The notes: generated by a model not told the origin, from the letters alone. DNA of 10,051 nt from an uncultured Verrucomicrobiales bacterium (GCA_937885815.1 CALABM010000003.1:1-10051); one strand, 5' to 3'; shown: positions 1 to 6,500, counted from the stretch's first letter. Program-made: numbers and translations.

Positions 1-32
1 AAATTGTCAAGGCTCGCGGTGGTAACAAATAA
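1..32 (+). CDS. fusA: C-terminal end of elongation factor G (partial)
   Basis: The window opens inside a reading frame (third frame) that ends IVKARGGNK followed by TAA at 30-32. Only about ten codons are visible. The ending resembles the C-terminus of EF-G (E. coli EF-G ends ...AVIEARGK) and is unlike EF-Tu, which ends in a VTKI-type sequence. EF-G is the translocase GTPase, and fusA normally precedes tuf and the S10 operon in the str operon. Here the next gene, rpsJ, starts 38 nt downstream, so tuf is not between them. The identification rests on a short tail plus gene order and could be wrong. Confidence 0.6.
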   Translation, partial: IVKARGGNK

Positions 33-70
33 CCCAACCTAATTACTAACCTAAACATAACCGCACGTTC

Positions 71-379
71 ATGCAAAGTCCCAAAATCCGCATCCGTCTC
101 CGTGCATTTGACAGCCGCGCTATCGATCGCTCCGCTTCCGAGATCGTCGAGACCGCTAAGCGTACAGGTGCAAAAGTCGCCGGACCGATTCCTTTGCCGA
201 CTCGTATCGAGAAGTTCTCTGTGAACCGCTCGGTCCATGTTAACAAGAAATCTGCCGACCAGTTCGAAATCCGCACCCACAAGCGTCTTCTTGACATTGT
301 GGAGCCTACCTCCCGCACGGTTGAGGAGCTCAAGAAGCTCAACCTGCCCGCAGGCGTGGACATCACCATCAAGATCTAA
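71..379 (+). CDS. rpsJ: 30S ribosomal protein S10
   Basis: This encodes S10, a protein of the 30S head that in E. coli also serves as NusE in transcription antitermination. The 102-residue product matches the usual 102-105 residues. Its opening, MQSPKIRIRLRAFDSRAID, aligns with the family start, and the conserved RSVHVNKKSADQFEIRTHKR stretch follows in the middle. The protein ends in GVDITIKI. The ATG at 71 is the only start giving the normal N-terminus. The 38-nt leader is rich in A, C and T, has only two G residues and no recognisable Shine-Dalgarno sequence. It is the first S10-operon gene and follows fusA directly. Confidence 0.97.
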   Translation: MQSPKIRIRLRAFDSRAIDRSASEIVETAKRTGAKVAGPIPLPTRIEKFSVNRSVHVNKKSADQFEIRTHKRLLDIVEPTSRTVEELKKLNLPAGVDITIKI

Positions 380-433
380 TCCAGCGATTGATCCCACCAT
401 ATTACGAACCTTAAACACAGATTTCATATTAAC

Positions 434-1078
434 ATGTCTTTAGGACTTATTGGTAAGAAGGTTGGCATGACCCGCGTCTTCAACAAGGAGACCGGCGCCA
501 TGATTCCCGTCACGGTTATCGACGTGACCGGCAACACTTACGGCCAGATCAAGACCGCTGATAAGGATGGTTATACCGCCATCCAGGTGGCATTTGACGA
601 GCAGAAGGAGAGCCGCCTCTCCAAGCCCGTCGCCGGCCACTTCAAGAAACTCGGCATCGCTCCCGCCAAGCTCCTCAAGGAGTTCCGCGTAGATGCCTCC
701 GAGCTGCCTGCTGAAGGTGCTGCTCACCCCGGCTGCGAACTCTTCGAGGAGGGCGCTTGGGTGGACGTAATCGGCACCAGCAAGGGTAAGGGCTTCCAGG
801 GCGTTGTGCGTCGTCACAACTTCTCCGGTTCCCCCATGACCCACGGCTCCATGATGCACCGCCGTACCGGTGGTGTGGGCGCTTGCGCCACTCCCTCCCG
901 TGTGTGGAAGGGCCAGAAGATGCCCGGTCACATGGGCAACGAGCGCAAGACTGTGCAGAACCTGAAGGTCGTTCAGGTGCGCAAGGATGACAACGTAATC
1001 CTCGTGTCCGGCCCCGTGCCCGGCGCCAAGGGCTCTTACGTGGTTGTTCGCCCGGCCAAGAAGAAGAACGGTAAATAA
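434..1078 (+). CDS. rplC: 50S ribosomal protein L3
   Basis: This encodes L3, an early-assembly 50S protein whose extended loop reaches towards the peptidyl-transferase centre. The 214-residue product is close to the usual 205-215. Family landmarks are the start GLIGKKVGMTRVF, the GTSKGKGFQGVVRRHNFSG stretch, and KGQKMPGHMGNERKTVQNL. At the position of the glutamine methylated by PrmB in E. coli (Q150, in GQNQTP) this protein has alanine (GACATP). That modification is therefore not expected here, as in many other bacteria. The 54-nt spacer from rpsJ carries no Shine-Dalgarno sequence. The protein ends in a lysine-rich tail. Confidence 0.98.
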   Translation: MSLGLIGKKVGMTRVFNKETGAMIPVTVIDVTGNTYGQIKTADKDGYTAIQVAFDEQKESRLSKPVAGHFKKLGIAPAKLLKEFRVDASELPAEGAAHPGCELFEEGAWVDVIGTSKGKGFQGVVRRHNFSGSPMTHGSMMHRRTGGVGACATPSRVWKGQKMPGHMGNERKTVQNLKVVQVRKDDNVILVSGPVPGAKGSYVVVRPAKKKNGK

Positions 1079-1102
1079 AATACGAACTAGGAGAACCTAT
1101 CT

Positions 1103-1711
1103 ATGTCCGCAACTGAAATGACCATAGAGGCCGCTACCGCCGCGAATATCGTGACGGTAGGGCCCGAGAAGGGCAGCCAGGCCGTGCATGACCTGGTAAC
1201 AGCCTATCGCGCTAACCGCCGTACCGGTTCCGCCAACACCAAGACTCGTGGTGAGGTAGCCGGTAACAACCGCAAGATCTACCGCCAGAAGGGCACCGGT
1301 AACGCCCGTCACGGTGACCACCAGTCCCCCATCTTCGTGGGTGGTGGTGTCGTGTTCGGCCCCCGTCCCTGCGATTACAGCAAGAAGGTGAACAAGTCCA
1401 CCCGCAAGCTGGCTCTCCGCCGCGTGCTCGGTGACATCATCTCCGGCGGCAAGGTCTGCACCGTTCCTTCCTTCAGCATCGAGGACGGCAAGACCAAGAG
1501 CTTCATCGCCGCTGTGGCTGAGATTGCCACCGGTAAGAAGATCCTCATCATCGCCGACTCCTTTGATGAAAAGACCAAGCTCGCCGGCCGCAACGTGCAG
1601 GAAGTCCTGCTCATGACTGCCGCTGAGGTGAACGTGGAGCAGCTGCTGCACGCTAACAAGGTCGTCATCGTTGAGTCCGCCCTCGAAACCATCGCCAACC
1701 GCACCAAGTAA
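1103..1711 (+). CDS. rplD: 50S ribosomal protein L4
   Basis: This encodes L4, which binds domain I of 23S rRNA and extends a loop to the narrowest part of the exit tunnel. In E. coli L4 also represses the S10 operon. The 202-residue length is normal. The tunnel loop is visible as RQKGTGNARHGDHQSPIF at residues 61-78, then GGGVVFGPRPCDYSKKVNKS. Where E. coli has KGTGRAR this protein has KGTGNAR, so residue 67 is Asn instead of Arg. An AGGAGA Shine-Dalgarno sequence at 1089-1094 lies 8 nt before the ATG, which contrasts with the upstream genes. The stop codon is 2 nt before rplW. Confidence 0.97.
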   Translation: MSATEMTIEAATAANIVTVGPEKGSQAVHDLVTAYRANRRTGSANTKTRGEVAGNNRKIYRQKGTGNARHGDHQSPIFVGGGVVFGPRPCDYSKKVNKSTRKLALRRVLGDIISGGKVCTVPSFSIEDGKTKSFIAAVAEIATGKKILIIADSFDEKTKLAGRNVQEVLLMTAAEVNVEQLLHANKVVIVESALETIANRTK

Positions 1712-1713
1712 TC

Positions 1714-1998
1714 ATGAACGACATTTACGACGTAATCAAGAAGCCCCGCGTGTCCGAAAAGGCCGCCGTGCTGCACGAGACAACGGGTGAGCTTGTGCTT
1801 GAAGTGGCGGTTAAGGCCACCAAGCTTGAAATCAAGCAGGCTGTAGAGAAGTGCCTCGGTAAGAAGGTCGCTTCCATCCGCACCGCTAACTATGACGGCA
1901 AAGTGCGCCGCAACCGCACTAAGGACGCCGGTACCTCTCCCGCTTGGAAGAAGGCTTACGTGCGCCTCGCCGCCGGTGAAACCCTCGACCTCGTCTAA
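1714..1998 (+). CDS. rplW: 50S ribosomal protein L23
   Basis: This encodes L23, which sits at the tunnel exit and forms the main docking site for trigger factor and the signal recognition particle. The 94-residue product is a normal bacterial length. It opens with YDVIKKPRVSEKAAVL, the family's conserved start, and continues through VEKCLGKKVASIRTANYDGK to a basic segment. Its ATG lies 2 nt after the rplD stop, so translation is probably coupled to rplD. No separate Shine-Dalgarno sequence is expected or seen. Confidence 0.96.
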   Translation: MNDIYDVIKKPRVSEKAAVLHETTGELVLEVAVKATKLEIKQAVEKCLGKKVASIRTANYDGKVRRNRTKDAGTSPAWKKAYVRLAAGETLDLV

Positions 1999-2034
1999 TT
2001 TAAGAACCCATTAAGACAATAGAAGTAAGCTATC

Positions 2035-2868
2035 ATGTCCCTCAAGTCATTCAAGCCTACAACTCCGTCCAACCGCTACAAGGTTCTGCCCTCGTTTGAC
2101 GAGATCACCAAGTGCAAGCCGGAGAAGAGCCTCCTCGAGCCCATCCGCAAGAGCGGTGGCCGTAACAACAATGGCCGCATCACCACCCGCCACATCGGCG
2201 GTGGCCACAAGAAGCACTACCGTCTGGTAGACTTCCGCCGCACTCGCACGGAAGCCGCCACTGTGCTCGCCATTGAGTATGATCCGAACCGTACCTGCCG
2301 CATCGCCCTCGTGCAGTACCCCGATGGTGCCAAGAGCTACATCCTTGCTCCCGTGGGTCTCACTGTTGGTATGACCGTTCAGGCCGGTGAGAACGTTGCC
2401 CCGAAGGTTGGCAACGCCATGCCCCTTAAGAACGTACCCCTGGGTACCGCTATCCACAACATCGAGGTTCGCCCCGGCACCGGTGGTAAGATTGCTCGCT
2501 CTGCCGGTCAGCAGGCTGTGCTTTCCAACCGTGACGGCGACTACGCCCTCGTGAAGATGCCCTCCGGCGAAGTCCGCAAGTTCCGCGTGGAGTGCTACTG
2601 CACCATCGGTCAGGTGGGCAACACCCAGCACATGAACGAGTCCTCCGGTAAGGCTGGTCGTACCCGTTGGATGGGCATCCGTCCCACCGTGCGTGGTATG
2701 TGTATGAACCCCGTCGACCACCCCAACGGTGGTGGTGAGGGTAAGTCCAAGTCCGGTGGTGGTCGTCAGCACCTGAAGTCCCCCTGGGGTCATGTCAAGG
2801 GCCAGAAGACCCGCCGTCTTCGCAAGCCCAGCGACGTATTCATCGTACAGCGCCGCAAGAGCAAGTAA
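2035..2868 (+). CDS. rplB: 50S ribosomal protein L2
   Basis: This encodes L2, a highly conserved 50S protein needed for subunit joining and peptidyl-transferase activity. The 277 residues match the usual 273-280. N-terminal and central landmarks are SGGRNNNGRITTRHIGGGHK and LVDFRRTR, then the RMSNRDG-like SNRDGDYALVKMPSGEVR. The C-terminal domain carries MNPVDHPNGGGEG. The functionally important histidine (residue 229) is present, but residue 231, histidine in E. coli (DHPHGGG), is asparagine here. A weak AGAAG purine run lies about 11 nt before the ATG. The spacer from rplW is 36 nt. Confidence 0.98.
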   Translation: MSLKSFKPTTPSNRYKVLPSFDEITKCKPEKSLLEPIRKSGGRNNNGRITTRHIGGGHKKHYRLVDFRRTRTEAATVLAIEYDPNRTCRIALVQYPDGAKSYILAPVGLTVGMTVQAGENVAPKVGNAMPLKNVPLGTAIHNIEVRPGTGGKIARSAGQQAVLSNRDGDYALVKMPSGEVRKFRVECYCTIGQVGNTQHMNESSGKAGRTRWMGIRPTVRGMCMNPVDHPNGGGEGKSKSGGGRQHLKSPWGHVKGQKTRRLRKPSDVFIVQRRKSK

Positions 2869-2896
2869 TTTCTAACCTTCAATATTATTTACAACA

Positions 2897-3166
2897 ATGG
2901 GACGTTCCCTCAAAAAAGGACCCTTCGTAAGCCAGCCTCTTCTCGACAAGGTTGACGCCCAGCTTCAGAGCGGGGATCGCAAGCCGATTAAGACCTGGAG
3001 CCGCGCCTCCATGGTGATTCCGGATTTCGTCGGTCTCACTTTCCTCGTACACGCCGGTAAGAGCTTTACCACCGTGTATGTAACGGAAAACATGGTGGGC
3101 CACAAGCTCGGTGAGTTTGCCCCGACGCGTATCTTCAAGGCGCACGGCGGTATCGGCAAGAAGTAA
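2897..3166 (+). CDS. rpsS: 30S ribosomal protein S19
   Basis: This encodes S19, a 30S head protein that pairs with S13 near the A site. The 89-residue product is close to the usual 87-93. It starts MGRSLKKGPFV and carries the conserved KTWSRASMVIPDFVG, VYVTENMVGHKLGEFAPTR and C-terminal HGGIGKK stretches. The 28-nt spacer from rplB contains no G at all, so no Shine-Dalgarno sequence is possible. The stop codon TAA is followed immediately by a second in-frame TAA. The next gene is the unrelated secreted coiled-coil ORF, where rplV would normally follow. Confidence 0.97.
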   Translation: MGRSLKKGPFVSQPLLDKVDAQLQSGDRKPIKTWSRASMVIPDFVGLTFLVHAGKSFTTVYVTENMVGHKLGEFAPTRIFKAHGGIGKK

Positions 3167-3188
3167 TAAGTAACCCGCAATCTGCCAC

Positions 3189-3899
3189 ATGCTCACACCT
3201 CGCCTGAACTCCGTTCTGCTGGCCATCGCCCTTTGCGGTGCAGGTGCAGCCGCCGGTGAAGGCGAGGAGGGCAGTGGTGCTGCGGAACACAGAATCGCAC
3301 AACTCGAACGCCAGGTAGCCACCCTCCGGGAAAGCTACGCCCTCTCCAGGGCTGATGCTGACCAAGCACGCCGCCAGCTGCGAGACATTCGCTCTCGCCT
3401 GGAAGCCATCGGAGGTGCCGCCCTGGGTAGCGGTGAGGAGCGCCTCATCGACACCGTTTCCCAGCTGGAAGCAGCTAATGCCGAGCTGGAAACTCTGCGA
3501 CAAAGCGCTCTGGTACTCACCTCCGCTGTGGACACATACGTCCGTGGCGCGCTGGTAGAGGACGCCGCCGCCCGCCAGGCACTGGAAGCCGCCCTGCGTC
3601 AGGTCGAAGTAGCCCTCGGGCTCCGACAGGCCCCGCAGAACGAGCTCGCCGGCACCCTGACAGATGCCCGCGTACTGAGCATAGACTCTGAAAGCGGTCT
3701 CATCGTCATCAATGCCGGCCGAGAGGCTAAGGTGGAAGTGGGCATGCCCATGCAGGTTACCCGCGGAGACCAAGCTATCGCACGAGCAATCGTGACAGAC
3801 GTTCGAAAGACAGTAGCAGGACTCCTCGTACAGCGCCAGCTGAACTCAGCCCTCTCCGTCGAAATCGGTGATTCTGTTTCCGTGACAACTAACGATTAA
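3189..3899 (+). CDS. Predicted exported coiled-coil protein of unknown function, embedded in the S10 operon
   Basis: I do not recognise this 236-residue protein. Residues 1-22 look like a signal peptide, with a hydrophobic core (VLLAIALCGAG) and an AAA-G cleavage site around 22/23. Residues about 33-145 are rich in Glu, Arg, Gln, Leu and Ala with heptad-like spacing, suggesting coiled coil. Residues about 153-232 look like a small beta domain: ARVLSIDSESGLIVINAG, then KVEVGMPMQVTRGDQAIARA and a closing IGDSVSV. The coiled coil plus GM..V.R.......V.DVR pattern loosely recalls MreC C-terminal or FlgT-type beta domains; this is an inference. It starts 22 nt after rpsS and ends 22 nt before rplV, on the same strand, so it should be co-transcribed. 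Arginine codons include CGA, CGG and AGG, unlike the almost pure CGC/CGT neighbours, which suggests lower expression or a different origin. No Shine-Dalgarno sequence is visible. Confidence 0.85.
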   Translation: MLTPRLNSVLLAIALCGAGAAAGEGEEGSGAAEHRIAQLERQVATLRESYALSRADADQARRQLRDIRSRLEAIGGAALGSGEERLIDTVSQLEAANAELETLRQSALVLTSAVDTYVRGALVEDAAARQALEAALRQVEVALGLRQAPQNELAGTLTDARVLSIDSESGLIVINAGREAKVEVGMPMQVTRGDQAIARAIVTDVRKTVAGLLVQRQLNSALSVEIGDSVSVTTND

Positions 3900-3921
3900 A
3901 TCTTCAACAAATACCATAACA

Positions 3922-4260
3922 ATGGAAGTTAAAGCAGTATACAAGAACGCTCGCATCTCTGCGAAGAAGATGCGCGATGTAGCCGCCGCCGTTCAGGGTA
4001 TGTCTGTCTCTCAGGCTACCGACGTGCTCAGCTACACTCCCAAGAAGGGCGCCTACCTCCTCAACAAGACGCTCAAGGCCGCTGTGGCCAATGCCGAGAA
4101 CAACAATGGTCTCTCCGCTGATGAGCTCGTGCTCAAGAGCGTCATGGTCGACGAAGGTCCTACCTTCCGCCGTACGATGGCCCGCGCCCGCGGTTCCGCT
4201 AACATGATCCGCAAGCGCACCTCCCACATCACCGTAATCCTCGCCAACGCCGAGGCATAA
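3922..4260 (+). CDS. rplV: 50S ribosomal protein L22
   Basis: This encodes L22, which binds 23S rRNA and sends a long beta-hairpin to the tunnel constriction. The 112-residue product is normal. Landmarks are ARISAKKMRDVA at the N-terminus, the LKAAVANAENNNG helix, and VDEGPTFRRTMARARGSAN. Compared with the E. coli hairpin tip MPRAKGRADRI, this one reads MARARGSANMI, so residue 87 is Ala (Pro in E. coli), 92 is Ser (Arg) and 95 is Met (Arg). The KRTSHITVIL ending is intact. The 22-nt leader has no G and therefore no Shine-Dalgarno sequence. Confidence 0.97.
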   Translation: MEVKAVYKNARISAKKMRDVAAAVQGMSVSQATDVLSYTPKKGAYLLNKTLKAAVANAENNNGLSADELVLKSVMVDEGPTFRRTMARARGSANMIRKRTSHITVILANAEA

Positions 4261-4288
4261 CCACAACACAAGCACACATACAAACACT

Positions 4289-5020
4289 ATGGGACAGAAA
4301 GTAAATCCTATCGGCTTCCGTCTGGCCGTCACTAAAGACTGGCGCTCCAAGTGGTATGCTACCGGCAAGGACTACGCCACCAAGCTCCACGAGGACCTCA
4401 AAATCCGTAAGTTCATCAAGGACTACACCGCTAAGCTCAACGTAGAGCTTAAGGGTGCTACTCCCGCTATCTCCCGCATCACCATCGAGCGCGCCTGGAA
4501 CAGCGTCCGCGTTACCATCGCTACCGCTCGTCCCGGTCTCATCATCGGGCCCAAGGGTAAGAACATCGAGGACATGACTGCCGCTCTCAGCAAGCTTTGC
4601 GGTGGCGCTCAGGTTAAGCTCGACATCATGGAGATCCGCCAGCCGGAGCTCGACGCCCAGCTCGTGGCCGAGAACATCGCCACTCAGCTTGAGCGCCGTG
4701 TTTCCTTCCGCCGCGCCATGAAGCGTGCCGTTCAGCTCGCTATGGACTTCGGCGCTGAGGGTATCCGCGTACGTTGCGCCGGCCGTCTGGGTGGTGCTGA
4801 CATCGCCCGCGCTGAGCAGTACCGTGAGGGTAAAGTGCCGCTTCAGACCCTGCGTGCCCCCATCGACTACGGTTTCGCCGAGGCTCGCACTCTGTACGGT
4901 ATCATCGGTATCAAGTGCTGGATCAACAAGCGCCCGGAAGTTGCCGGTGCCGCTCCCTCCGGCCGCCCCAACCGCCCGGCTCGCCCCCGTCGCGACCGCG
5001 GTGACCGCCGTGACGCCTGA
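4289..5020 (+). CDS. rpsC: 30S ribosomal protein S3
   Basis: This encodes S3, a 30S head protein at the mRNA entry channel, with mRNA helicase activity together with S4. The product is 243 residues. It opens GQKVNPIGFRL, the invariant S3 start. A KH RNA-binding motif is visible in RPGLIIGPKGKNIE with the GxxG loop at residues 87-90. The C-terminal domain includes AEGIRVRCAGRLGGADIAR and TLYGIIGIKCWINK. The last ~25 residues form a Pro/Arg-rich, disordered-looking tail, common but variable in S3 proteins. The 28-nt CA-rich leader contains one G and no Shine-Dalgarno sequence. Confidence 0.98.
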   Translation: MGQKVNPIGFRLAVTKDWRSKWYATGKDYATKLHEDLKIRKFIKDYTAKLNVELKGATPAISRITIERAWNSVRVTIATARPGLIIGPKGKNIEDMTAALSKLCGGAQVKLDIMEIRQPELDAQLVAENIATQLERRVSFRRAMKRAVQLAMDFGAEGIRVRCAGRLGGADIARAEQYREGKVPLQTLRAPIDYGFAEARTLYGIIGIKCWINKRPEVAGAAPSGRPNRPARPRRDRGDRRDA

Positions 5021-5054
5021 ACCCCGACACATCATAAGAACCTTTAACGATTAC

Positions 5055-5060
5055 AGGAGA
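5055..5060 (+). promoter_or_regulatory. Shine-Dalgarno sequence of rplP
   Basis: AGGAGA ends 8 nt before the ATG at 5069. The protein could begin at 5069 (MPLMPKRV) or at the second ATG at 5078 (MPKRV). The spacing of this ribosome-binding site favours 5069. It is one of the few clear Shine-Dalgarno sequences in the cluster; the others are before rplD, rpsQ and rplN. Confidence 0.8.
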
Positions 5061-5068
5061 TATAAACT

Positions 5069-5503
5069 ATGCCTTTAATGCCTAAAAGAGTGAAGGACAA
5101 CCACCGCAAGATGCACCGCGGCAATCGCGGCGGCAATGCTACCAGCGGTGACTATGTTGCCTTCGGTGACTTCGGCCTTCAGGTGCTGACTCGTGGTTGG
5201 GTGACCAACAACCAGATCGAGGCCTGCCGTATCGCCATCAACCGTTACCTGCGCCGTCGTGGCCGCGTATACATCCGTATCTTCCCGCAGAAGAGCTTCA
5301 CCAAGCGCCCGCCGGATACCCGTATGGGTAAGGGTAAAGGTGCTGTTGAGGGCTGGATCGCCGTATGCCGCCCCGGCAACATCATGTTCGAGGTTGGCGG
5401 TGTTACCGAGTCCGCTGCCCGTGAGGCTCTCCGCCTTGCTTCCAATAAGCTCGGCATCCGCACTCGCTTCGTATACCGCCAGGGCGTGGAGCCCCAGGCC
5501 TAA
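5069..5503 (+). CDS. rplP: 50S ribosomal protein L16
   Basis: This encodes L16, which contacts A-site tRNA and is a late-assembly 50S protein. The product is 144 residues, typical of bacterial L16 (136-145). Landmarks are LMPKRVKDNHRKMHRGNRGG, FGLQVLTRGWVTNNQIEACR and TRMGKGKGAVEGWIAVCRPG. The arginine in TRMGKGKG, the one hydroxylated in E. coli (R81), is conserved. The start at 5069 is supported by an AGGAGA at 5055-5060. The gene follows rpsC after 48 nt and precedes rpmC by 29 nt, the standard order. Confidence 0.97.
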   Translation: MPLMPKRVKDNHRKMHRGNRGGNATSGDYVAFGDFGLQVLTRGWVTNNQIEACRIAINRYLRRRGRVYIRIFPQKSFTKRPPDTRMGKGKGAVEGWIAVCRPGNIMFEVGGVTESAAREALRLASNKLGIRTRFVYRQGVEPQA

Positions 5504-5532
5504 ACCAGTAAACAACAAACATTACAGATATT

Positions 5533-5742
5533 ATGCCTGTCAAGAAAGCTAAAGACTTCCGCGGTATGCCCGCTAAGGAGCTCGCCGCCCACATCCGTGG
5601 TCTGCGCGAGGAGTTGTTCAACCTGCGCCTGCAGCAGGGTACCGGTCAGCTGGAGAATAACCAGCGCCTCCGCATCGTCCGCAAGGAGCTCGCCTGCGCC
5701 CTGACTGTTCAGGGCGAGGGCAGCACCGCCGAGCAGAACTGA
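5533..5742 (+). CDS. rpmC: 50S ribosomal protein L29
   Basis: This encodes L29, a small two-helix protein beside L23 at the exit-tunnel mouth. The 69-residue product fits the usual 63-75. The signature is the LREELFNLRLQQGTGQLEN hairpin followed by NNQRLRIVRKELACALTV, which corresponds to the family's R..RK.IAR..T helix. The leader (29 nt) is A/C-rich with two G residues and no Shine-Dalgarno sequence. Its position between rplP and rpsQ is the universal one. Confidence 0.95.
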   Translation: MPVKKAKDFRGMPAKELAAHIRGLREELFNLRLQQGTGQLENNQRLRIVRKELACALTVQGEGSTAEQN

Positions 5743-5769
5743 TAACGAAGTAACCCAAGGACTTATACA

Positions 5770-6042
5770 ATGAGCGAAGAAACTACTACGACCAAGCCCC
5801 AGGGCCTTCGTAAGACCCGTGTAGGCGTTGTTGTCTCCACCAAGATGAACAAGACCATCGTTGTGGAGTATGTGGCCCGCGTTCCCCACCCCGTGTTCAA
5901 GAAGATCGTTAAGAAGAGCAAGAAGTTCTATGCTCATGACGAGAACGAGACCGCTAAGGTTGGCGATACCGTGCGCATTCGTGAGACCCGCCCGCTTTCC
6001 AAGATGAAGCGCTGGGAGCTCGTGGAAATCATCAAACACTAA
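5770..6042 (+). CDS. rpsQ: 30S ribosomal protein S17
   Basis: This encodes S17, a primary 16S rRNA-binding protein of the 30S body with an OB fold. The product is 90 residues. The conserved core is RKTRVGVVVSTKMNKTIVV, then HPVFKKIVKKSKKFYAHDE and VGDTVRIRETRPLSKMKRW. The first dozen residues (MSEETTTTKPQG) are an acidic/Thr-rich extension relative to E. coli and are probably flexible. AAGGA at 5757-5761, 8 nt before the ATG, serves as Shine-Dalgarno sequence and supports this start. Confidence 0.97.
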   Translation: MSEETTTTKPQGLRKTRVGVVVSTKMNKTIVVEYVARVPHPVFKKIVKKSKKFYAHDENETAKVGDTVRIRETRPLSKMKRWELVEIIKH

Positions 6043-6064
6043 ACCGGAAAGGACATCATATACT

Positions 6065-6433
6065 ATGCTCCAGATGGAATCCCTCGTTCAGGTCGCCGAC
6101 AACACCGGCGCCCGCACCGCCAAGATGATCGGCGTTATCGGCAAGTCCGGTACCGATCAGGCTCACATCGGTGACATCATTACCTGCCACATTCGCGAGT
6201 CTATCCCCACCGCCTCCGTTAAGAAGGGCAGCGTGGTGAAGGCCGTGGTTGTCCGCACAGCCGCCCCCATCCGCCGCGATGACGGTTCCGTGCTTCGCTT
6301 TGACTCCAACGCCGTTGTAGTCATCGACAAGGACAACAACCCCAAGGGCACCCGTATCTTCGGGCCCGTGGCACGCGAGCTTCGTGAAAAAGGCTTCATG
6401 AAGATCGTTTCCCTCGCCCCCGAGGTGCTCTGA
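6065..6433 (+). CDS. rplN: 50S ribosomal protein L14
   Basis: This encodes L14, which lies at the subunit interface and forms bridges with 16S rRNA. The product is 122 residues, exactly the common bacterial length. It starts MLQMESLVQVADNTGAR and shows KGSVVKAVVVRTAAPIRRDDG, then FDSNAVVVIDKDNNPKGTRI and the closing VARELREKGFMKIVSLAPEVL-type end. AAAGGA at 6048-6053 precedes the ATG. It is the last ribosomal gene here. Its stop codon TGA overlaps a small hairpin, and a strong terminator follows about 30 nt later, so rplX is not next. Confidence 0.98.
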   Translation: MLQMESLVQVADNTGARTAKMIGVIGKSGTDQAHIGDIITCHIRESIPTASVKKGSVVKAVVVRTAAPIRRDDGSVLRFDSNAVVVIDKDNNPKGTRIFGPVARELREKGFMKIVSLAPEVL

Positions 6434-6463
6434 TACCCCTTCTTGGGTATTTGTTGAAACTTT

Positions 6464-6500
6464 GGCCCTGTCTCCTCCCGAGACAGGGCCGGTTTTTTTT
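6464..6500 (+). terminator. Rho-independent terminator of the ribosomal-protein cluster
   Basis: A perfect 10-bp stem, GGCCCTGTCT (6464-6473) with AGACAGGGCC (6481-6490), encloses a 7-nt loop. It is followed after GG by eight T residues (6493-6500). This is a classic intrinsic terminator on the + strand. A smaller hairpin, ATACCC (6433-6438) with GGGTAT (6445-6450), begins inside the rplN stop codon. It may help to protect the mRNA end. On the minus strand the main hairpin is not followed by a T run, so it should be one-directional. Confidence 0.93.

Noticed and set aside
3189..3260. Lipoprotein signal (lipobox) at Cys16 of the embedded coiled-coil protein
   Set aside because: The residues before the cysteine are IAL, with Leu at -1, which does not fit a lipobox; an ordinary signal peptidase I site (AAA-G) fits better.
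440..5518. Long open frames antisense to the ribosomal genes (for example 440-931, 2047-2793, 4229-5035, 5075-5518 on the minus strand)
   Set aside because: They arise because the real genes prefer codons ending in C and G, which removes stops from the opposite strand. The products are low-complexity Gly/Ala/Thr/Leu/Val-rich, with no recognisable domain.
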